Assembly: GCA_027493405.1 (NCBI GenBank)
Contig: JAOSKV010000012.1
Location: 186,001-250,000 of the forward strand
Length of the DNA: 64,000 bases
DNA from: FEB-22 sp003105195
GTDB lineage: Bacteria; Pseudomonadota; Alphaproteobacteria; Rhizobiales; Xanthobacteraceae
Reading direction: 5' to 3'
A program made the position numbers and the translations under genes. This document shows, one piece after another, positions 34,245 through 43,419 of this stretch (within the stretch, counting starts at the first letter, position 1; each line of letters opens with the position of its first letter). The notes under the pieces were generated by a model, which saw only the letters and a list, made by a program, of their open reading frames with translations, was not told the DNA's origin and did not search any database.

Positions 34245-34457
34245 ATGCCGAAGCTGGTCACGTCCACGCAATTCCCGAACCCGGATGCCGCCTACCTGGC
34301 TCTGGTGGAAGCCCGCCGCGGGCTCGATGCCGCCGCGGCCGCCGCCCTCGACGCACGGCTGGTGCTGATCCTCGCCAACCACATCGGCGATCTCGCGGTG
34401 CTGGAGGAGGCGATCGCGCTCGCGAAGAGCGCGGAGCCTTCCGCAGCGCGCGCCTGA
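34245..34457 (+). CDS. DUF2783-family small protein
   Basis: A 70-residue, mainly helical protein: FPNPDAAYLALVEARRGLD followed by LDARLVLILANHIGDLAVLEEAIALA. This corresponds to DUF2783, a short family of alphaproteobacteria with no known function, often found beside flavin monooxygenases, as here. The start has GGGAG upstream. It is divergent from the copper-storage gene with 75 bases between, a likely promoter region. Confidence 0.78.
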   Translation: MPKLVTSTQFPNPDAAYLALVEARRGLDAAAAAALDARLVLILANHIGDLAVLEEAIALAKSAEPSAARA

Positions 34458-34536
34458 CCCCCATATCTGCGCGGCAGCGCACGCTCGGCGAAATGGACAA
34501 CGTTCGCCGGAAGGTCATGCGCCGAACGAGGTCGCC

Positions 34537-35061
34537 ATGTTCGCCCGTCTCCCGAAGCTCCTCCTCGCCCTGCTCGCGCTCGGCGTGCTCGTCGCGCCGC
34601 CGGTCCGCGCCGCCGACGAGCCCGACCTGATCTTCAGGAAGTCCACCGTCTTCCACTGGATCTCGCCCAACGACAAGCTCGCGACCTACGCGGTCGATGA
34701 CCCGCTGGTGGAGGGGGTCGCCTGCCACTTCACGGTTCCCGAGCGGGGCGGCTTCAAGGGCTGGCTCGGCGTAGCCGAGGAGGTGTCGGACATCTCGCTC
34801 GCCTGCCGCCAGATGGGGCCGATCCGCTTCAAGACCAAGTTCGAGCAGGGCGACGACATGTTCCGCCAGCGCCGCTCGCTGTTCTTCAAGAAGATGCAGA
34901 TCGTGCGCGGCTGCGATGCCAGGCGCAACGTGCTCGTCTACATGGTCTACTCGGACCGCCTGATCGAAGGCTCGCCCAAGAACTCCACCTCCACGGTGCC
35001 GATCATGCCCTGGGGCACCGGCGCGGAGGTGCAGAAATGCGGAGACTGGGTGACGAATTGA
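34537..35061 (+). CDS. creA: CreA-family periplasmic protein
   Basis: A 174-residue exported protein, signal peptide about 1-25 (KLLLALLALGVLVAPPVRAADEP). The mature part matches CreA: IFRKSTVFHWISPNDKLATYAVDDPLVEGVACHFT (in parts), GFKGWLGVAEEVSDISLACRQMGP and FKKMQIVRGCDARRNVLVYMVYSDRLIEGSPKNS. The family is conserved in proteobacteria, its role unclear. Three Cys suggest one disulfide. The gene stands alone after the DUF2783 gene. Confidence 0.92.
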   Translation: MFARLPKLLLALLALGVLVAPPVRAADEPDLIFRKSTVFHWISPNDKLATYAVDDPLVEGVACHFTVPERGGFKGWLGVAEEVSDISLACRQMGPIRFKTKFEQGDDMFRQRRSLFFKKMQIVRGCDARRNVLVYMVYSDRLIEGSPKNSTSTVPIMPWGTGAEVQKCGDWVTN

Positions 35062-35191
35062 CCGGGAGCTACAGCCATTTCCACCCGAATGGAATCGGCC
35101 ATGACCGGTTCCGGGACCGGAAATGGCTGTCGATTCTCGCTCGGCGCGCGTTCTTGTCGGCGAACCGGCATCCACTTCGCCGGAACATGCG

Positions 35192-35500
35192 CTAGCGCCG
35201 GCACTCGATCGCGACGAAGCCGGCGCACACGCCGGCCTTGCAGCCGTCGTTCCTCGCCGGGATCGCCCCCGTGATCTCCTCGCGCGCGACCTTGCGGTAG
35301 GAGACCGCCTTGTCGAACTGCTGCGACTGGCAGTAGGCGGTGGCGACCGCCCGGCCGCAGCCTTCGCCACTGGCGAGGCAGCGGTCGACGCCGTATCCGT
35401 CCGCATTGTTGGCGATGATGAAGATCCGGGTCTCCGCCGCAGCGCCCGACCCGAGCATTCCGGCCGTTGCGAGGCCGGCAAGCATTGACCGCAACCGCAT
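35192..35500 (-). CDS. Small secreted Cys-containing protein
   Basis: A 102-residue protein with a signal peptide (MRLRSMLAGLATAGMLGSGAAA) and a mature part of about 80 residues holding five or six Cys (VDRCLASGEGCGRAVATAYC, DGCKAGVCAGFVAIEC). ANNADGYGVDRC and the Cys spacing suggest a compact disulfide-linked fold common in Bradyrhizobium-like genomes, with no assigned function. It is convergent with creA. Confidence 0.75.
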   Translation of the reverse strand: MRLRSMLAGLATAGMLGSGAAAETRIFIIANNADGYGVDRCLASGEGCGRAVATAYCQSQQFDKAVSYRKVAREEITGAIPARNDGCKAGVCAGFVAIECRR

Positions 35501-35720
35501 GGTGTCCCCCTACGTCGCGCTCCGGAACACGAGCCTACGAGGGAACCCGTTAGCGTAGTGTTAACCGTTTCACAGGCGGCAGGACGGCCCGATACCCGGG
35601 AATCGGATCGGCCGAGCCGTCGAACCTGGAAGAAGCGAGCAGAATCAACCCGATCGTTCGGGCGTCTCTACGGGACGCAACGGGCCGCCGCAAGCGGCGG
35701 GGCACTCACGCGCTTGAAAG

Positions 35721-35939
35721 CTAGTGGAGGATCCAGCCGCCGGTTCCGAACAGGGTCCACCCGTCGAGCGGACGTGACGCGCCGGGGAGCATGATCGGGT
35801 CCGAGGCCGCAAAGCCCGGGATGCCGAGGATCTCCTCGAGGGTGGGCAGGAGCACGAAGGCGCGCGCCCCGGGGCCCATCTCGGCGGGCGCCTCGACGGG
35901 GCGAAGCTCGGGGGCAGGGATCCAGCGCGGCGTGCTCAT
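35721..35939 (-). CDS. Hypothetical small protein
   Basis: A 72-residue protein beginning MSTPRWIPAPELRPVEAPAEMG, with a hydrophobic centre FVLLPTLEEILGIPGFAASD and end GWTLFGTGGWILH. No signal peptide and no known family. A weak purine run GAGAG precedes the start. A 7-bp hairpin (35685-35700, CCGCCGC/GCGGCGG) lies downstream of its stop. Codon choice is like the neighbours, which supports a real gene. Confidence 0.5.
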   Translation of the reverse strand: MSTPRWIPAPELRPVEAPAEMGPGARAFVLLPTLEEILGIPGFAASDPIMLPGASRPLDGWTLFGTGGWILH

Positions 35940-35979
35940 GAATCACTCTCGGACGGACCGGAGTGGACCATGCGGTCCC

Positions 35980-36159
35980 TTAAGCGGCCCCTAATTCGTC
36001 GCCCCAAAGCGACGCCTGGTTCAATGCCGAGAGTCCGCGGCTAAGCAGGCGTAATTTCGATGGGATCGGGACCTTCCGGGGCAAGTTGGCGGCAAAGTCG
36101 TGACATCCCTGGCGCGCGATTTCGCGCTCCATGGTCTCGAAATGCTTGACGCAGGGCAT
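35980..36159 (-). CDS. Possible small protein
   Basis: A 59-codon open frame from ATG at 36159 (MPCVKHFETMEREIARQG) to 35980. It is basic, has no signal or recognised domain and no clear ribosome site. It could be an unannotated short gene or chance; it occupies the otherwise empty stretch between the 35721-35939 gene and cysS. Confidence 0.25.
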   Translation of the reverse strand: MPCVKHFETMEREIARQGCHDFAANLPRKVPIPSKLRLLSRGLSALNQASLWGDELGAA

Positions 36160-36305
36160 GCGCCCCCCCATTCTCCGCCGCCATGAACGGCCCGTCACCG
36201 ATCTGCGGCATTTGCCGGGAGATTATTCGCTAGCGTCCCGCTGGCTCGGCCGTCTTTTCTCGCCATCGAGACCGATAGACGCCCGGCCAGACGCCGAGGT
36301 GTCCG

Positions 36306-37670
36306 ATGCAATTGAAGCTGTACGATACGCTCACCCGCGAGAAACGCCCGTTCGTGCCGCTCGATCCGGCCCATGTGCGCATGTATGTCTGCGGGCCGAC
36401 GGTCTACGATTTCGCCCATATCGGCAATGCGCGTCCGGTGATCGTCTTCGACGTGCTGTTCCGGCTGCTGCGTCACTTCTACGGGCCCGACCACGTCACC
36501 TATGTGCGCAACATCACGGACGTGGACGACAAGATCAATGCGCGAGCCGCCGAGCGCGACATCTCGATTCGCGAGCTGACCGAGGTCACCTACCGCGACT
36601 TCAAGGAGGACGTCGAATCGCTCGGCTGCCTGCCGCCGACCGTCGAGCCGCGCGCGACCGAGCATATCGAGGAGATGAAGACGCTGATCGAGCGTCTCGT
36701 CGCGGCCGGGGCCGCCTATGTGGGCGAGGACCATGTGCTGTTCAGCGTCGCCGCCATGCCGGACTACGGCAAGCTGTCGAAGCGCTCGCTCGACGAGATG
36801 GTGGCGGGCGCCCGGGTCGACGTCGCGCCCTACAAGCGCGACCCCATGGATTTCGTGCTGTGGAAGCCTTCGCGGCCCGGCGAGCCCGCCTGGGATTCCC
36901 CCGCCGGCATCGCGGCGCCGGGGCGCCCCGGCTGGCACATCGAGTGCTCGGCCATGGCCTGGAAGCACCTCGGCGAGACCTTCGACATCCATGGCGGCGG
37001 CATCGACCTCGTCTTTCCCCATCACGAGAACGAGATCGCCCAGTCGCGCTGCGCCTTCCATCGGCCCGTGATGGCGAACTTCTGGCTGCACAACGGCTTC
37101 GTGCAGATGGAAGGTGACAAGATGTCGAAGTCGGTCGGGAACATCATCAAGATCCGCGAGGCCCTCGCCGACTGGCCCGGCGAGGTGATCCGCCTGAACA
37201 TGCTGCGCACCCACTACCGCCAGCCGACCGACTGGACCGTGCGCGGCCTCGAGGAGAGCTGGCGGATCCTCGACGAGTGGTACGCGACCGCCGCCGATGC
37301 GCCCGAGGACCGGATCTCCGGCCGCGTGCTCGAGGCGCTCGCCGACGACCTCAACACGCCGGAAGCGATCACGGCGCTGCACGCGCTCCGCAACCTCGCG
37401 CAGGGCGGCGACAAGTTCGCGCGCGACGAGCTCGCGACCTCGCTGCGCTTCCTCGGGCTCATGCGCGACACCGCCGTGATCTGGGAGGCGCGCAAGCAGG
37501 TCGCGCGCGGCATCGATCCGGCGCGGGTCGAAGCACTGATCGCGGAGCGCAATGCCGCACGCAAGGCGAAGGACTTCGCCGAGGCCGACCGGATCCGCGG
37601 CGAGCTCACCGCCATGGGTGTCGAGATCCGCGACTCCAAGGACGGCACCACCTGGGAGGTCGCGACGTGA
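36306..37670 (+). CDS. cysS: Cysteinyl-tRNA synthetase
   Basis: Class I synthetase of 454 residues charging tRNA-Cys. The HIGH-type motif is HIGN in YVCGPTVYDFAHIGNARP (about 28-45), with the zinc-binding Cys in VCGP; later zinc ligands lie in GWHIECSAMAWKHLGE and FPHHENEIAQS; KMSKSVGN is at about 274. The C-terminal helical anticodon domain is present and ends LTAMGVEIRDSKDGT. It is the first gene of a tightly packed plus-strand operon; the next gene overlaps its stop. Confidence 0.97.
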   Translation: MQLKLYDTLTREKRPFVPLDPAHVRMYVCGPTVYDFAHIGNARPVIVFDVLFRLLRHFYGPDHVTYVRNITDVDDKINARAAERDISIRELTEVTYRDFKEDVESLGCLPPTVEPRATEHIEEMKTLIERLVAAGAAYVGEDHVLFSVAAMPDYGKLSKRSLDEMVAGARVDVAPYKRDPMDFVLWKPSRPGEPAWDSPAGIAAPGRPGWHIECSAMAWKHLGETFDIHGGGIDLVFPHHENEIAQSRCAFHRPVMANFWLHNGFVQMEGDKMSKSVGNIIKIREALADWPGEVIRLNMLRTHYRQPTDWTVRGLEESWRILDEWYATAADAPEDRISGRVLEALADDLNTPEAITALHALRNLAQGGDKFARDELATSLRFLGLMRDTAVIWEARKQVARGIDPARVEALIAERNAARKAKDFAEADRIRGELTAMGVEIRDSKDGTTWEVAT

Positions 37671-38170
37671 TGGCGCGCGCCCACCCGCTGCCGGCGCTGC
37701 GGCCGTTCCTGCCCGCCGACGCGCCGCTGCTCGGAGAGACCTTCCGCGCCAGCATCGCGGAACTGGCCGCTGACGACTACAGCGAGGCGCAGCGCGAGGC
37801 CTGGGCCGCCGCGGCCGACGACGAGGCCGACTTCGCGGCGCGCCTCGCCGGCCAGCTCACTCTGGTCGCCACCCTCGACGGCTCGCCGGTCGGCTTTGCG
37901 AGCCTCCAAGGAGCCGATCACCTGGACATGCTCTACGTACATCCGGCCGTCGCCGGGCAGGGGGTCGGCGCGCTGCTCTGCGAAGGGCTCGAGAAGCTCG
38001 CCGCGAAGCGCGGCGCCGCCAGGCTCGTCACCGAGGCGAGCGATACCGCGCGCGACTTCTTCGCCCGGCGCGGCTACGTGGCGCAGCGGCGCAACACGAT
38101 CGAGCGCGGCGGCGAGTGGTTCGGCAACACGACGATGGAAAAGCGCCTGTCCAGCGAGCGATCATCATGA
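37670..38170 (+). CDS. GNAT-family N-acetyltransferase
   Basis: A 166-residue acetyltransferase. The acetyl-CoA site is in LDMLYVHPAVAGQGVGALLCEGLEKLA (about 82-108), and RGYVAQRRNTIERGGEWFGNTTMEK is the usual last strand pair. The substrate is unknown; small GNATs like this often act on amines or amino acids. ATG at 37670 overlaps the cysS stop (TGATG), and its own stop overlaps the next start (ATGA at 38167), so translation is coupled along the operon. Confidence 0.88.
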   Translation: MARAHPLPALRPFLPADAPLLGETFRASIAELAADDYSEAQREAWAAAADDEADFAARLAGQLTLVATLDGSPVGFASLQGADHLDMLYVHPAVAGQGVGALLCEGLEKLAAKRGAARLVTEASDTARDFFARRGYVAQRRNTIERGGEWFGNTTMEKRLSSERSS

Positions 38171-38280
38171 AGCGTCCCGACACGCCGTTCCCCCGCCACT
38201 GGCTCTACTACATCGCGGTCAAGATCGCGGTGATCGTCGCGGCCGTGCTGATCGCTCTTTATCTTTATGGTCTGATCTGA
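38167..38280 (+). CDS. 37-residue single-helix membrane protein
   Basis: A very short gene coupled by ATGA to the GNAT stop. The product starts MKRPDTPFPRHWLYYIAVKI and continues with VIVAAVLIALYLYGLI, one transmembrane helix with a short basic N-terminus. It ends ten bases before the cimA start. Both overlaps and the clean hydrophobic helix argue that it is real. Its role is unknown. Confidence 0.72.
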   Translation: MKRPDTPFPRHWLYYIAVKIAVIVAAVLIALYLYGLI

Positions 38281-38290
38281 GGTCGCTCTC

Positions 38291-39886
38291 TTGTCCCGCG
38301 AACGTCTCTATCTCTTCGACACCACCCTGCGCGACGGCGCGCAGACCAACGGCGTCGATTTCACGCTGCACGACAAGCTGATCATCGCCGAATTGCTCGA
38401 TGGGCTCGGCATCGATTATGTCGAGGGCGGCTATCCGGGCGCGAACCCGACCGACACCGAGCTGTTCGCCGCGGACCGCGGCCTCGGCGCGACCTTCACG
38501 GCCTTCGGCATGACGCGCAGGCCCGGCCGATCGGCCTCCAACGACCCCGGCCTCGCGGCCCTGCTCGAGGCGAAGGCCGACGCCATCTGCTTCGTCGCCA
38601 AGAGCTGGGACTACCACGTGCGCGTCGCGCTCGAGACCACGCCCGAGGAGAACATCGCCTCGATCCGCGACTCGGTGCGGGCCGCCAAGGCGAGGGGCCG
38701 CGAGGTGCTGGTCGACTGCGAGCACTTCTTCGACGGCTACAAGGCGAATCCGGGTTTCGCGCTCGCCTGCGCCCGGGCGGCCCACGAGGAGGGCGCGCGC
38801 TGGGTGGTCCTGTGCGACACCAATGGCGGCACGCTGCCCCACGAGGTGGAACGCATCGTCGGCGAGGTGTGCCGGGAGATTCCGGGCGACCACCTCGGCA
38901 TCCACGCTCACAACGACACCGAGCAGGCGGTCGCGAACTCGCTCGCCGCCGTGCGCGCCGGCGCCCGCCAGATCCAGGGCACGCTCAACGGCCTCGGCGA
39001 GCGCTGCGGCAATGCCAACCTGGTCTCGATCATTCCGACGCTGAAGCTCAAGCCCGAGTTCGCCGATCGCTTCGAGATCGCGGTCACGCCCGAGAAGCTG
39101 AAGACGCTCGCGCAGACCTCGTATCGGCTCGACGAGATTCTCAACCGCGCGCCGAACCGCCACGCCCCCTATGTGGGCGAGAGCGCGTTCGCGACCAAGG
39201 CGGGCATTCATGCTTCGGCGATCCTGAAGGAGCCCGCGACCTACGAGCACGTGGCGCCCGAGGCCGTCGGCAACATCCGCAAGCTGCTCGTCTCCGACCA
39301 GGGCGGACGCTCGAACGTTCTCGCCGAGCTCGAACGCATCGGGCTGACCGTGGATCGCGGCGATCCGCGCGTCGTGCGCCTGCTCGACACCGTCAAGGAG
39401 CGCGAAGCCAAGGGCTACGCCTACGAGGCCGCGGACGCCTCCTTCGAGCTCCTCGCGCGTCGCACCCTCGGCACGGTGCCGGCCTATTTCGACGTGGTGC
39501 AGTTCGATGTCACGGTGGAGCAGCGCTACAACGCGCTCGGCGAGCGGGTCACGGTCGCGATGGCGGTCGTCAAGGTGAAGGTCGGCAACGAGACGCTGAT
39601 CTCGGCCGCCGAAGGCAACGGCCCCGTCAATGCGCTCGACCTCGCCCTGCGCAAGGATCTCGGCAAGTACCAGCCCTATATCGAGGGCCTTTCCTTGAGC
39701 GACTACCGCGTGCGCATCCTCAACAGCGGCACCGGTGCCGTGACGCGCGTTCTGCTCGAGAGCAAGGACGAGGCCGGCGCGCGCTGGACCACCATCGGGG
39801 TCTCGGCAAACGTCATCGACGCTTCCTTCCAGGCGCTCATGGATTCGATCATCTACAAGCTCGTGAAGGCGGGCGCGCCCGCATGA
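38291..39886 (+). CDS. cimA: (R)-citramalate synthase
   Basis: Condenses pyruvate and acetyl-CoA to citramalate, a threonine-independent route to 2-oxobutyrate for isoleucine. The 531-residue protein has the HMG-CoA lyase-like signature LYLFDTTLRDGAQTNGVDF (about 5-23), metal ligands in GIHAHNDTEQAVANS, and a C-terminal LeuA-type regulatory domain (about 395-530: VEQRYNALGERVTVAMAVVKV). The DTTLRDGAQ start and length fit the CimA subgroup, not LeuA. Start is TTG at 38291 with GAGG eight bases before. Feedback by isoleucine is expected from the regulatory domain. Confidence 0.93.
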   Translation: MSRERLYLFDTTLRDGAQTNGVDFTLHDKLIIAELLDGLGIDYVEGGYPGANPTDTELFAADRGLGATFTAFGMTRRPGRSASNDPGLAALLEAKADAICFVAKSWDYHVRVALETTPEENIASIRDSVRAAKARGREVLVDCEHFFDGYKANPGFALACARAAHEEGARWVVLCDTNGGTLPHEVERIVGEVCREIPGDHLGIHAHNDTEQAVANSLAAVRAGARQIQGTLNGLGERCGNANLVSIIPTLKLKPEFADRFEIAVTPEKLKTLAQTSYRLDEILNRAPNRHAPYVGESAFATKAGIHASAILKEPATYEHVAPEAVGNIRKLLVSDQGGRSNVLAELERIGLTVDRGDPRVVRLLDTVKEREAKGYAYEAADASFELLARRTLGTVPAYFDVVQFDVTVEQRYNALGERVTVAMAVVKVKVGNETLISAAEGNGPVNALDLALRKDLGKYQPYIEGLSLSDYRVRILNSGTGAVTRVLLESKDEAGARWTTIGVSANVIDASFQALMDSIIYKLVKAGAPA

Positions 39887-40260
39887 TCGACCACGTCTCC
39901 ATCGCGGTGAGAGATCTTTCCCGCGCGCGTCGCTTCTACGAGGCGGTGCTCGGGGCGATCGGCTATTCGCGGCTCGAGGTGCGCCCCACGACCGTCGCCT
40001 TCGGCAAGCGCTACTCCGAGTTCTGGCTCAACCACCGCCCCAACATGGCGCCGATCGACCCCGAGGCCGGCATCCACATCTGCCTGCGCGCCGCCTCGAG
40101 GGCGGTGGTCGACGCCTTCCACGCCGCCGCGCTCGCGGCCGGCGGGACGTCCGACGGCGTGCCGGGCTTCCGACCCCAGCATGGCGAGGGCTACTACGCG
40201 GCCTTCATCCGCGACCCGGACGGCAACCGCATCGAGGCCGTGACCTTCGTGAAGGGGTGA
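39883..40260 (+). CDS. VOC-family (glyoxalase-like) protein
   Basis: A 125-residue protein of the vicinal oxygen chelate fold: MIDHVSIAVRDLSRARRFYE at the start, ending YAAFIRDPDGNRIEAVTFVKG, with metal ligands His (DHVS) and Glu (RIEAV) plus HICLRA. Two paired beta-alpha-beta-beta-beta motifs fill the length. Members include glyoxalase I, dioxygenases and resistance proteins; the substrate is not evident. Coupled by ATGA to cimA. Confidence 0.88.
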   Translation: MIDHVSIAVRDLSRARRFYEAVLGAIGYSRLEVRPTTVAFGKRYSEFWLNHRPNMAPIDPEAGIHICLRAASRAVVDAFHAAALAAGGTSDGVPGFRPQHGEGYYAAFIRDPDGNRIEAVTFVKG

Positions 40261-40353
40261 GGTCGCCGTCGGGCCGGGCCTCGGCGACTTGGTCGGGGCT
40301 GTCCCGGCTTGACGCCATCGCGGCCGTCCCCGAAACAGGGGCGGGGGGCGCGC

Positions 40354-41724
40354 ATGCTGTTCCAGTCGCAGGTCTATGTCCTGGGGTTCCTGCCGCTGGT
40401 CGTGCTGCTCTACTACGCGGCGGCGGGTTCCGAGCGATGGCGCCAGTGGCTCCTGATCCTCGCCTCGCTCGTCTTCTACGGGTGGTGGGATCCGCGCTTC
40501 ATCCTCCTGGTGACCGGCCAGATCACGGCGACCTGGTGGCTGGCGCGCGCCCACGAGCGCACCGGCATGCGGGGCTTCCTGGTGGCGGGCGTGGTCCTCA
40601 ACCTCGCGTCGCTCGCGACCTTCAAGTATCTCGACTTCCTTCTCGGCTCGGTCGAGGCCCTGATCGGCACCGCCCTGCCGCGCGCGCACCTGATCCTGCC
40701 GATCGGGATCAGCTTCTTCTCGTTCCAGCTGATCTCCTACCTGGTGGACCGCATGCGCGGCGAGGCGCCGGTCTACCCCTACCGGCCCTTCGCGCTGTTC
40801 GTGCTGGTGTTCCCGCACGTCATCGCCGGACCGATCGTGCGGCACAACGAGCTGGTGCCGCAGTTCGCGCTCCATCCCCTGCGTGAGGGGCTCTGGTCGC
40901 GCATCGGCATCGGGCTCGCGATCTTCACGGTCGGCTTCGCCAAGAAGGTGCTGATCGCCGATCCCCTCTCGCAAATGGTCGACCCGCTGTTCGCGCGCGC
41001 GGGCGCGCAGATGCTCGACTTCGGCCAGGCCTGGTCGGCGGCGCTCGGCTTCTCGTTCCAGCTCTTCCTCGACTTCTCGGCCTATACCGAGATGGCGATC
41101 GGCTCCGCCCTCCTGTTCGGCCTGACCCTGCCGGAGAACTTCCGCAGGCCCTATCTCGCGACCGATCTGCGGGATTTCTGGCGGCGCTGGCACATCTCGC
41201 TGTCCAATTTCCTGCGCGACTACCTCTACATTCCGCTCGGCGGCAGTCGTGCAGGGCCGGCGCGCTTCGTGTTCGCCACGATCCTCACCATGGGACTCTG
41301 CGGGCTCTGGCACGGTGCCGGTTGGACCTTCGTCGCCTGGGGCCTGTGGCACGGCCTCGGGCTGGTGGTCTGCCGCGGCTGGCAGCAGGTGGCGCGGCCG
41401 ATGCCGGCGCCGGCCGCCTGGACGATCACCATGCTGTTCGTGCTGGCCGGCTGGGTGCTGTTCCGCAGCACCAGCTTCGGCGCCGCGGGCGACATGCTGA
41501 TTTCGCTTGCCGGTTTCCACGGGTTCGGCGGCCTGCTGCAGGAGTGGAAGCTCCTGCTCGCGGCAGCGCTCGTGAGCGCGCTCGTGCCCTCGGCCCACGA
41601 GCTCAAGGACCGCCTGCTGCGGCCGCATCCGGGACTCGCCATGGGCGCCGCCGCGCTCGCGGTGGTCTGCGTGCTCGAGGTCGGCAAGGGCGCGCCGCAG
41701 AGCTTCATCTATTTCCAGTTCTAG
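40354..41724 (+). CDS. MBOAT-family O-acyltransferase (AlgI-like)
   Basis: A 456-residue multi-pass membrane protein with about eleven helices. The start at 40354 (MLFQSQVYVLGFLPLVVLLYY) is the typical AlgI N-terminus. The catalytic His region reads LCGLWHGAGWTFVAWGLWHGLG (about 318-339), and FWRRWHISLSNFLRDYLYIPLGGSRAG is a family hallmark. Such proteins pass acyl groups, usually acetyl, across the inner membrane to exopolysaccharide or wall polymers. The next gene encodes an SGNH partner, as in alginate or related acetylation systems. No polysaccharide synthesis genes are in the window. Confidence 0.94.
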   Translation: MLFQSQVYVLGFLPLVVLLYYAAAGSERWRQWLLILASLVFYGWWDPRFILLVTGQITATWWLARAHERTGMRGFLVAGVVLNLASLATFKYLDFLLGSVEALIGTALPRAHLILPIGISFFSFQLISYLVDRMRGEAPVYPYRPFALFVLVFPHVIAGPIVRHNELVPQFALHPLREGLWSRIGIGLAIFTVGFAKKVLIADPLSQMVDPLFARAGAQMLDFGQAWSAALGFSFQLFLDFSAYTEMAIGSALLFGLTLPENFRRPYLATDLRDFWRRWHISLSNFLRDYLYIPLGGSRAGPARFVFATILTMGLCGLWHGAGWTFVAWGLWHGLGLVVCRGWQQVARPMPAPAAWTITMLFVLAGWVLFRSTSFGAAGDMLISLAGFHGFGGLLQEWKLLLAAALVSALVPSAHELKDRLLRPHPGLAMGAAALAVVCVLEVGKGAPQSFIYFQF

Positions 41725-41729
41725 CCCCC

Positions 41730-42812
41730 ATGCTGTGGCGCAACGAGAACCTGAAGCTGACCGCCACCGTCACCTGGCGCCGCTTCGTCGCGCTCTTCCT
41801 CGGCGTCTTCTTCGGCGGCCTCGCCGGCCTCTATGCGTTCGTCCTGCTGGTCGATCCCTACGGCGTGGTCCCGTTCTCGCTGCCGGTCGAGCGGCGCATC
41901 GTCAGCATCAACCAGCGGCACATGTACCCGCAAATGGTGCAGAGCGGCCGCTTCGATTCGATCGTGCTCGGCACCTCCACATCACGCCTGCTCGATCCCG
42001 AGCAGCTCAATGGCCTGTTCGGCGCGCGCTTCTTCAACGCCGCCATGAACAGCGGGCGTGCCTGGGAGCAGAAGCTGATCTTCGACAAGTTCGTCGACAA
42101 GGTGCCGGCGCCGAAGGTGGTGATCGTCGGCCTCGACACGGTCTGGTGCCAGAGCAACGCGGCCAGCCATCGCTTCGGGTATCCGGATTTCCCGCACTGG
42201 ATGTACGACGCGAACCCATGGAACGATTTGCTCCATCTTCTGAACGCGAAGACCGTGGAGCATGCCGGCCGGCTGGTCGCCACCTGGGTCGGGATCATTC
42301 GGGATCGGGTACGCGGCGACGGCTTCGAGGTCTTCGTGCCGCCCGAGGAGATCTATGACGCGGAGCGCGCGCGCCACAGGGTCTGGGACGAGGACGGGCG
42401 CCCGCGCCCCCGCGAGCTTGCCGGGCCGCCGGTCGCATGGTCTGCCGAGCGGCGGCGCTCGCTCAGACTGCCGGCCCTGGCGTGGCTCGACGACATGCTG
42501 GCCCGATTGCCGCCGGCGACGCTGAAGGTCCTGGCTTACATGCCGGTTCATGTCGCGGTCCAGCCGCTTCCCGGCTCGTCCGGAGCCGAGGTCGAAGCGG
42601 AATGCAAGGACCGCATCGAAACGATCGCCCGCCGGCGCGACGCCCGCGTGGTCGACTGGCGGATCGCTTCGCGGCTTACCCGCGATGAGAGCAATTATTG
42701 GGACGCGCTGCACTTTCGGCTCCCGGTCGCCCGGCGAGTGGCACGCGATCTGGCCGCCGCCGTGCTCGAAGGCCGCGAGGCACCGGACGGCAGCTACCGG
42801 CTGACGCGCTGA
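41730..42812 (+). CDS. SGNH-type acetylation partner of the MBOAT protein
   Basis: A 360-residue protein with one N-terminal membrane helix (FVALFLGVFFGGLAGLYAFVLLV, about 19-41) and a periplasmic domain. FDSIVLGTSTSRLLDPEQL carries a GxS nucleophile and NYWDALHFRLP the D-x-x-H end of an SGNH hydrolase/transferase triad. It starts five bases after the MBOAT stop. By analogy with AlgX/AlgJ and DltD-like partners it likely moves the acetyl group from the MBOAT protein to a polymer; this is inference. Confidence 0.82.
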   Translation: MLWRNENLKLTATVTWRRFVALFLGVFFGGLAGLYAFVLLVDPYGVVPFSLPVERRIVSINQRHMYPQMVQSGRFDSIVLGTSTSRLLDPEQLNGLFGARFFNAAMNSGRAWEQKLIFDKFVDKVPAPKVVIVGLDTVWCQSNAASHRFGYPDFPHWMYDANPWNDLLHLLNAKTVEHAGRLVATWVGIIRDRVRGDGFEVFVPPEEIYDAERARHRVWDEDGRPRPRELAGPPVAWSAERRRSLRLPALAWLDDMLARLPPATLKVLAYMPVHVAVQPLPGSSGAEVEAECKDRIETIARRRDARVVDWRIASRLTRDESNYWDALHFRLPVARRVARDLAAAVLEGREAPDGSYRLTR

Positions 42813-42813
42813 C

Positions 42814-43419
42814 TCACATCCGCTCGACGGTCTCGGCCTCGACCTTCCGCTCCTCGGCGTCCGGCGGGCGTGCGGCGGCCTGCAGCAGGGGGAGGACCTC
42901 CGCGACGTCGGTCGCGATCAGCAGGTTGAACGCGGACTGGGAATGAATGAAATCGAGGCCGCGCATGTGCTCGAGGAGGGCGCAGAGCGGGTCCCAGAAG
43001 CCCTTGATATTGGCGATCAGCACGGGCTTGCGATGCCGACCGAGCTGCGCCCAGGTCAGCTGCTCGATCAGCTCCTCCAGCGTGCCGATGCCGCCCGGCA
43101 GGGCTACGAAGGCGTCGGCGCGCTCGAACATCACGCGCTTGCGCTCGTGCATGTCGCGCGTGACGATCATCTCCTGGGCGCCGCGGAAAGCCACTTCCTT
43201 CTGGGTCAGGAATTCCGGGATGATGCCCGTGATCCGTCCGCCGTGGTCCGCGACCGCGCGGGCGACCGCCCCCATGAGGCCGGTCGACCCGCCGCCGTAG
43301 ACGAGCCCGATCCGGTTTTCCGCCAGAATCTGGCCGAAACGCCGGGCCGTCTCGACGAAAGCGGGGTCGGTTCCGGGGCTGGAGCCGCAATAGACGCAGA
43401 TCGACTGAATCGCAGTCAT
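42814..43419 (-). CDS. LOG-family protein (cytokinin riboside phosphoribohydrolase-like)
   Basis: A 201-residue Rossmann-fold protein with ICVYCGSSPGTDPAF at the start, GLVYGGGSTGLMGAVA and the nucleotide-binding PGGIGTLEELIEQLTWAQLG. LOG enzymes cleave nucleoside monophosphates to the base; bacterial copies were earlier called putative lysine decarboxylases. Start at 43419 (MTAIQSICVYCG); twelve upstream codons are also open. It is convergent with the SGNH gene by a single base and divergent from the Atm1 exporter. Confidence 0.92.
   Translation of the reverse strand: MTAIQSICVYCGSSPGTDPAFVETARRFGQILAENRIGLVYGGGSTGLMGAVARAVADHGGRITGIIPEFLTQKEVAFRGAQEMIVTRDMHERKRVMFERADAFVALPGGIGTLEELIEQLTWAQLGRHRKPVLIANIKGFWDPLCALLEHMRGLDFIHSQSAFNLLIATDVAEVLPLLQAAARPPDAEERKVEAETVERM

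Noticed and set aside
35685..35700. Terminator of the 35721-35939 gene
   Set aside because: CCGCCGC/GCGGCGG hairpin lacks a T-run on the minus strand; left as a note.
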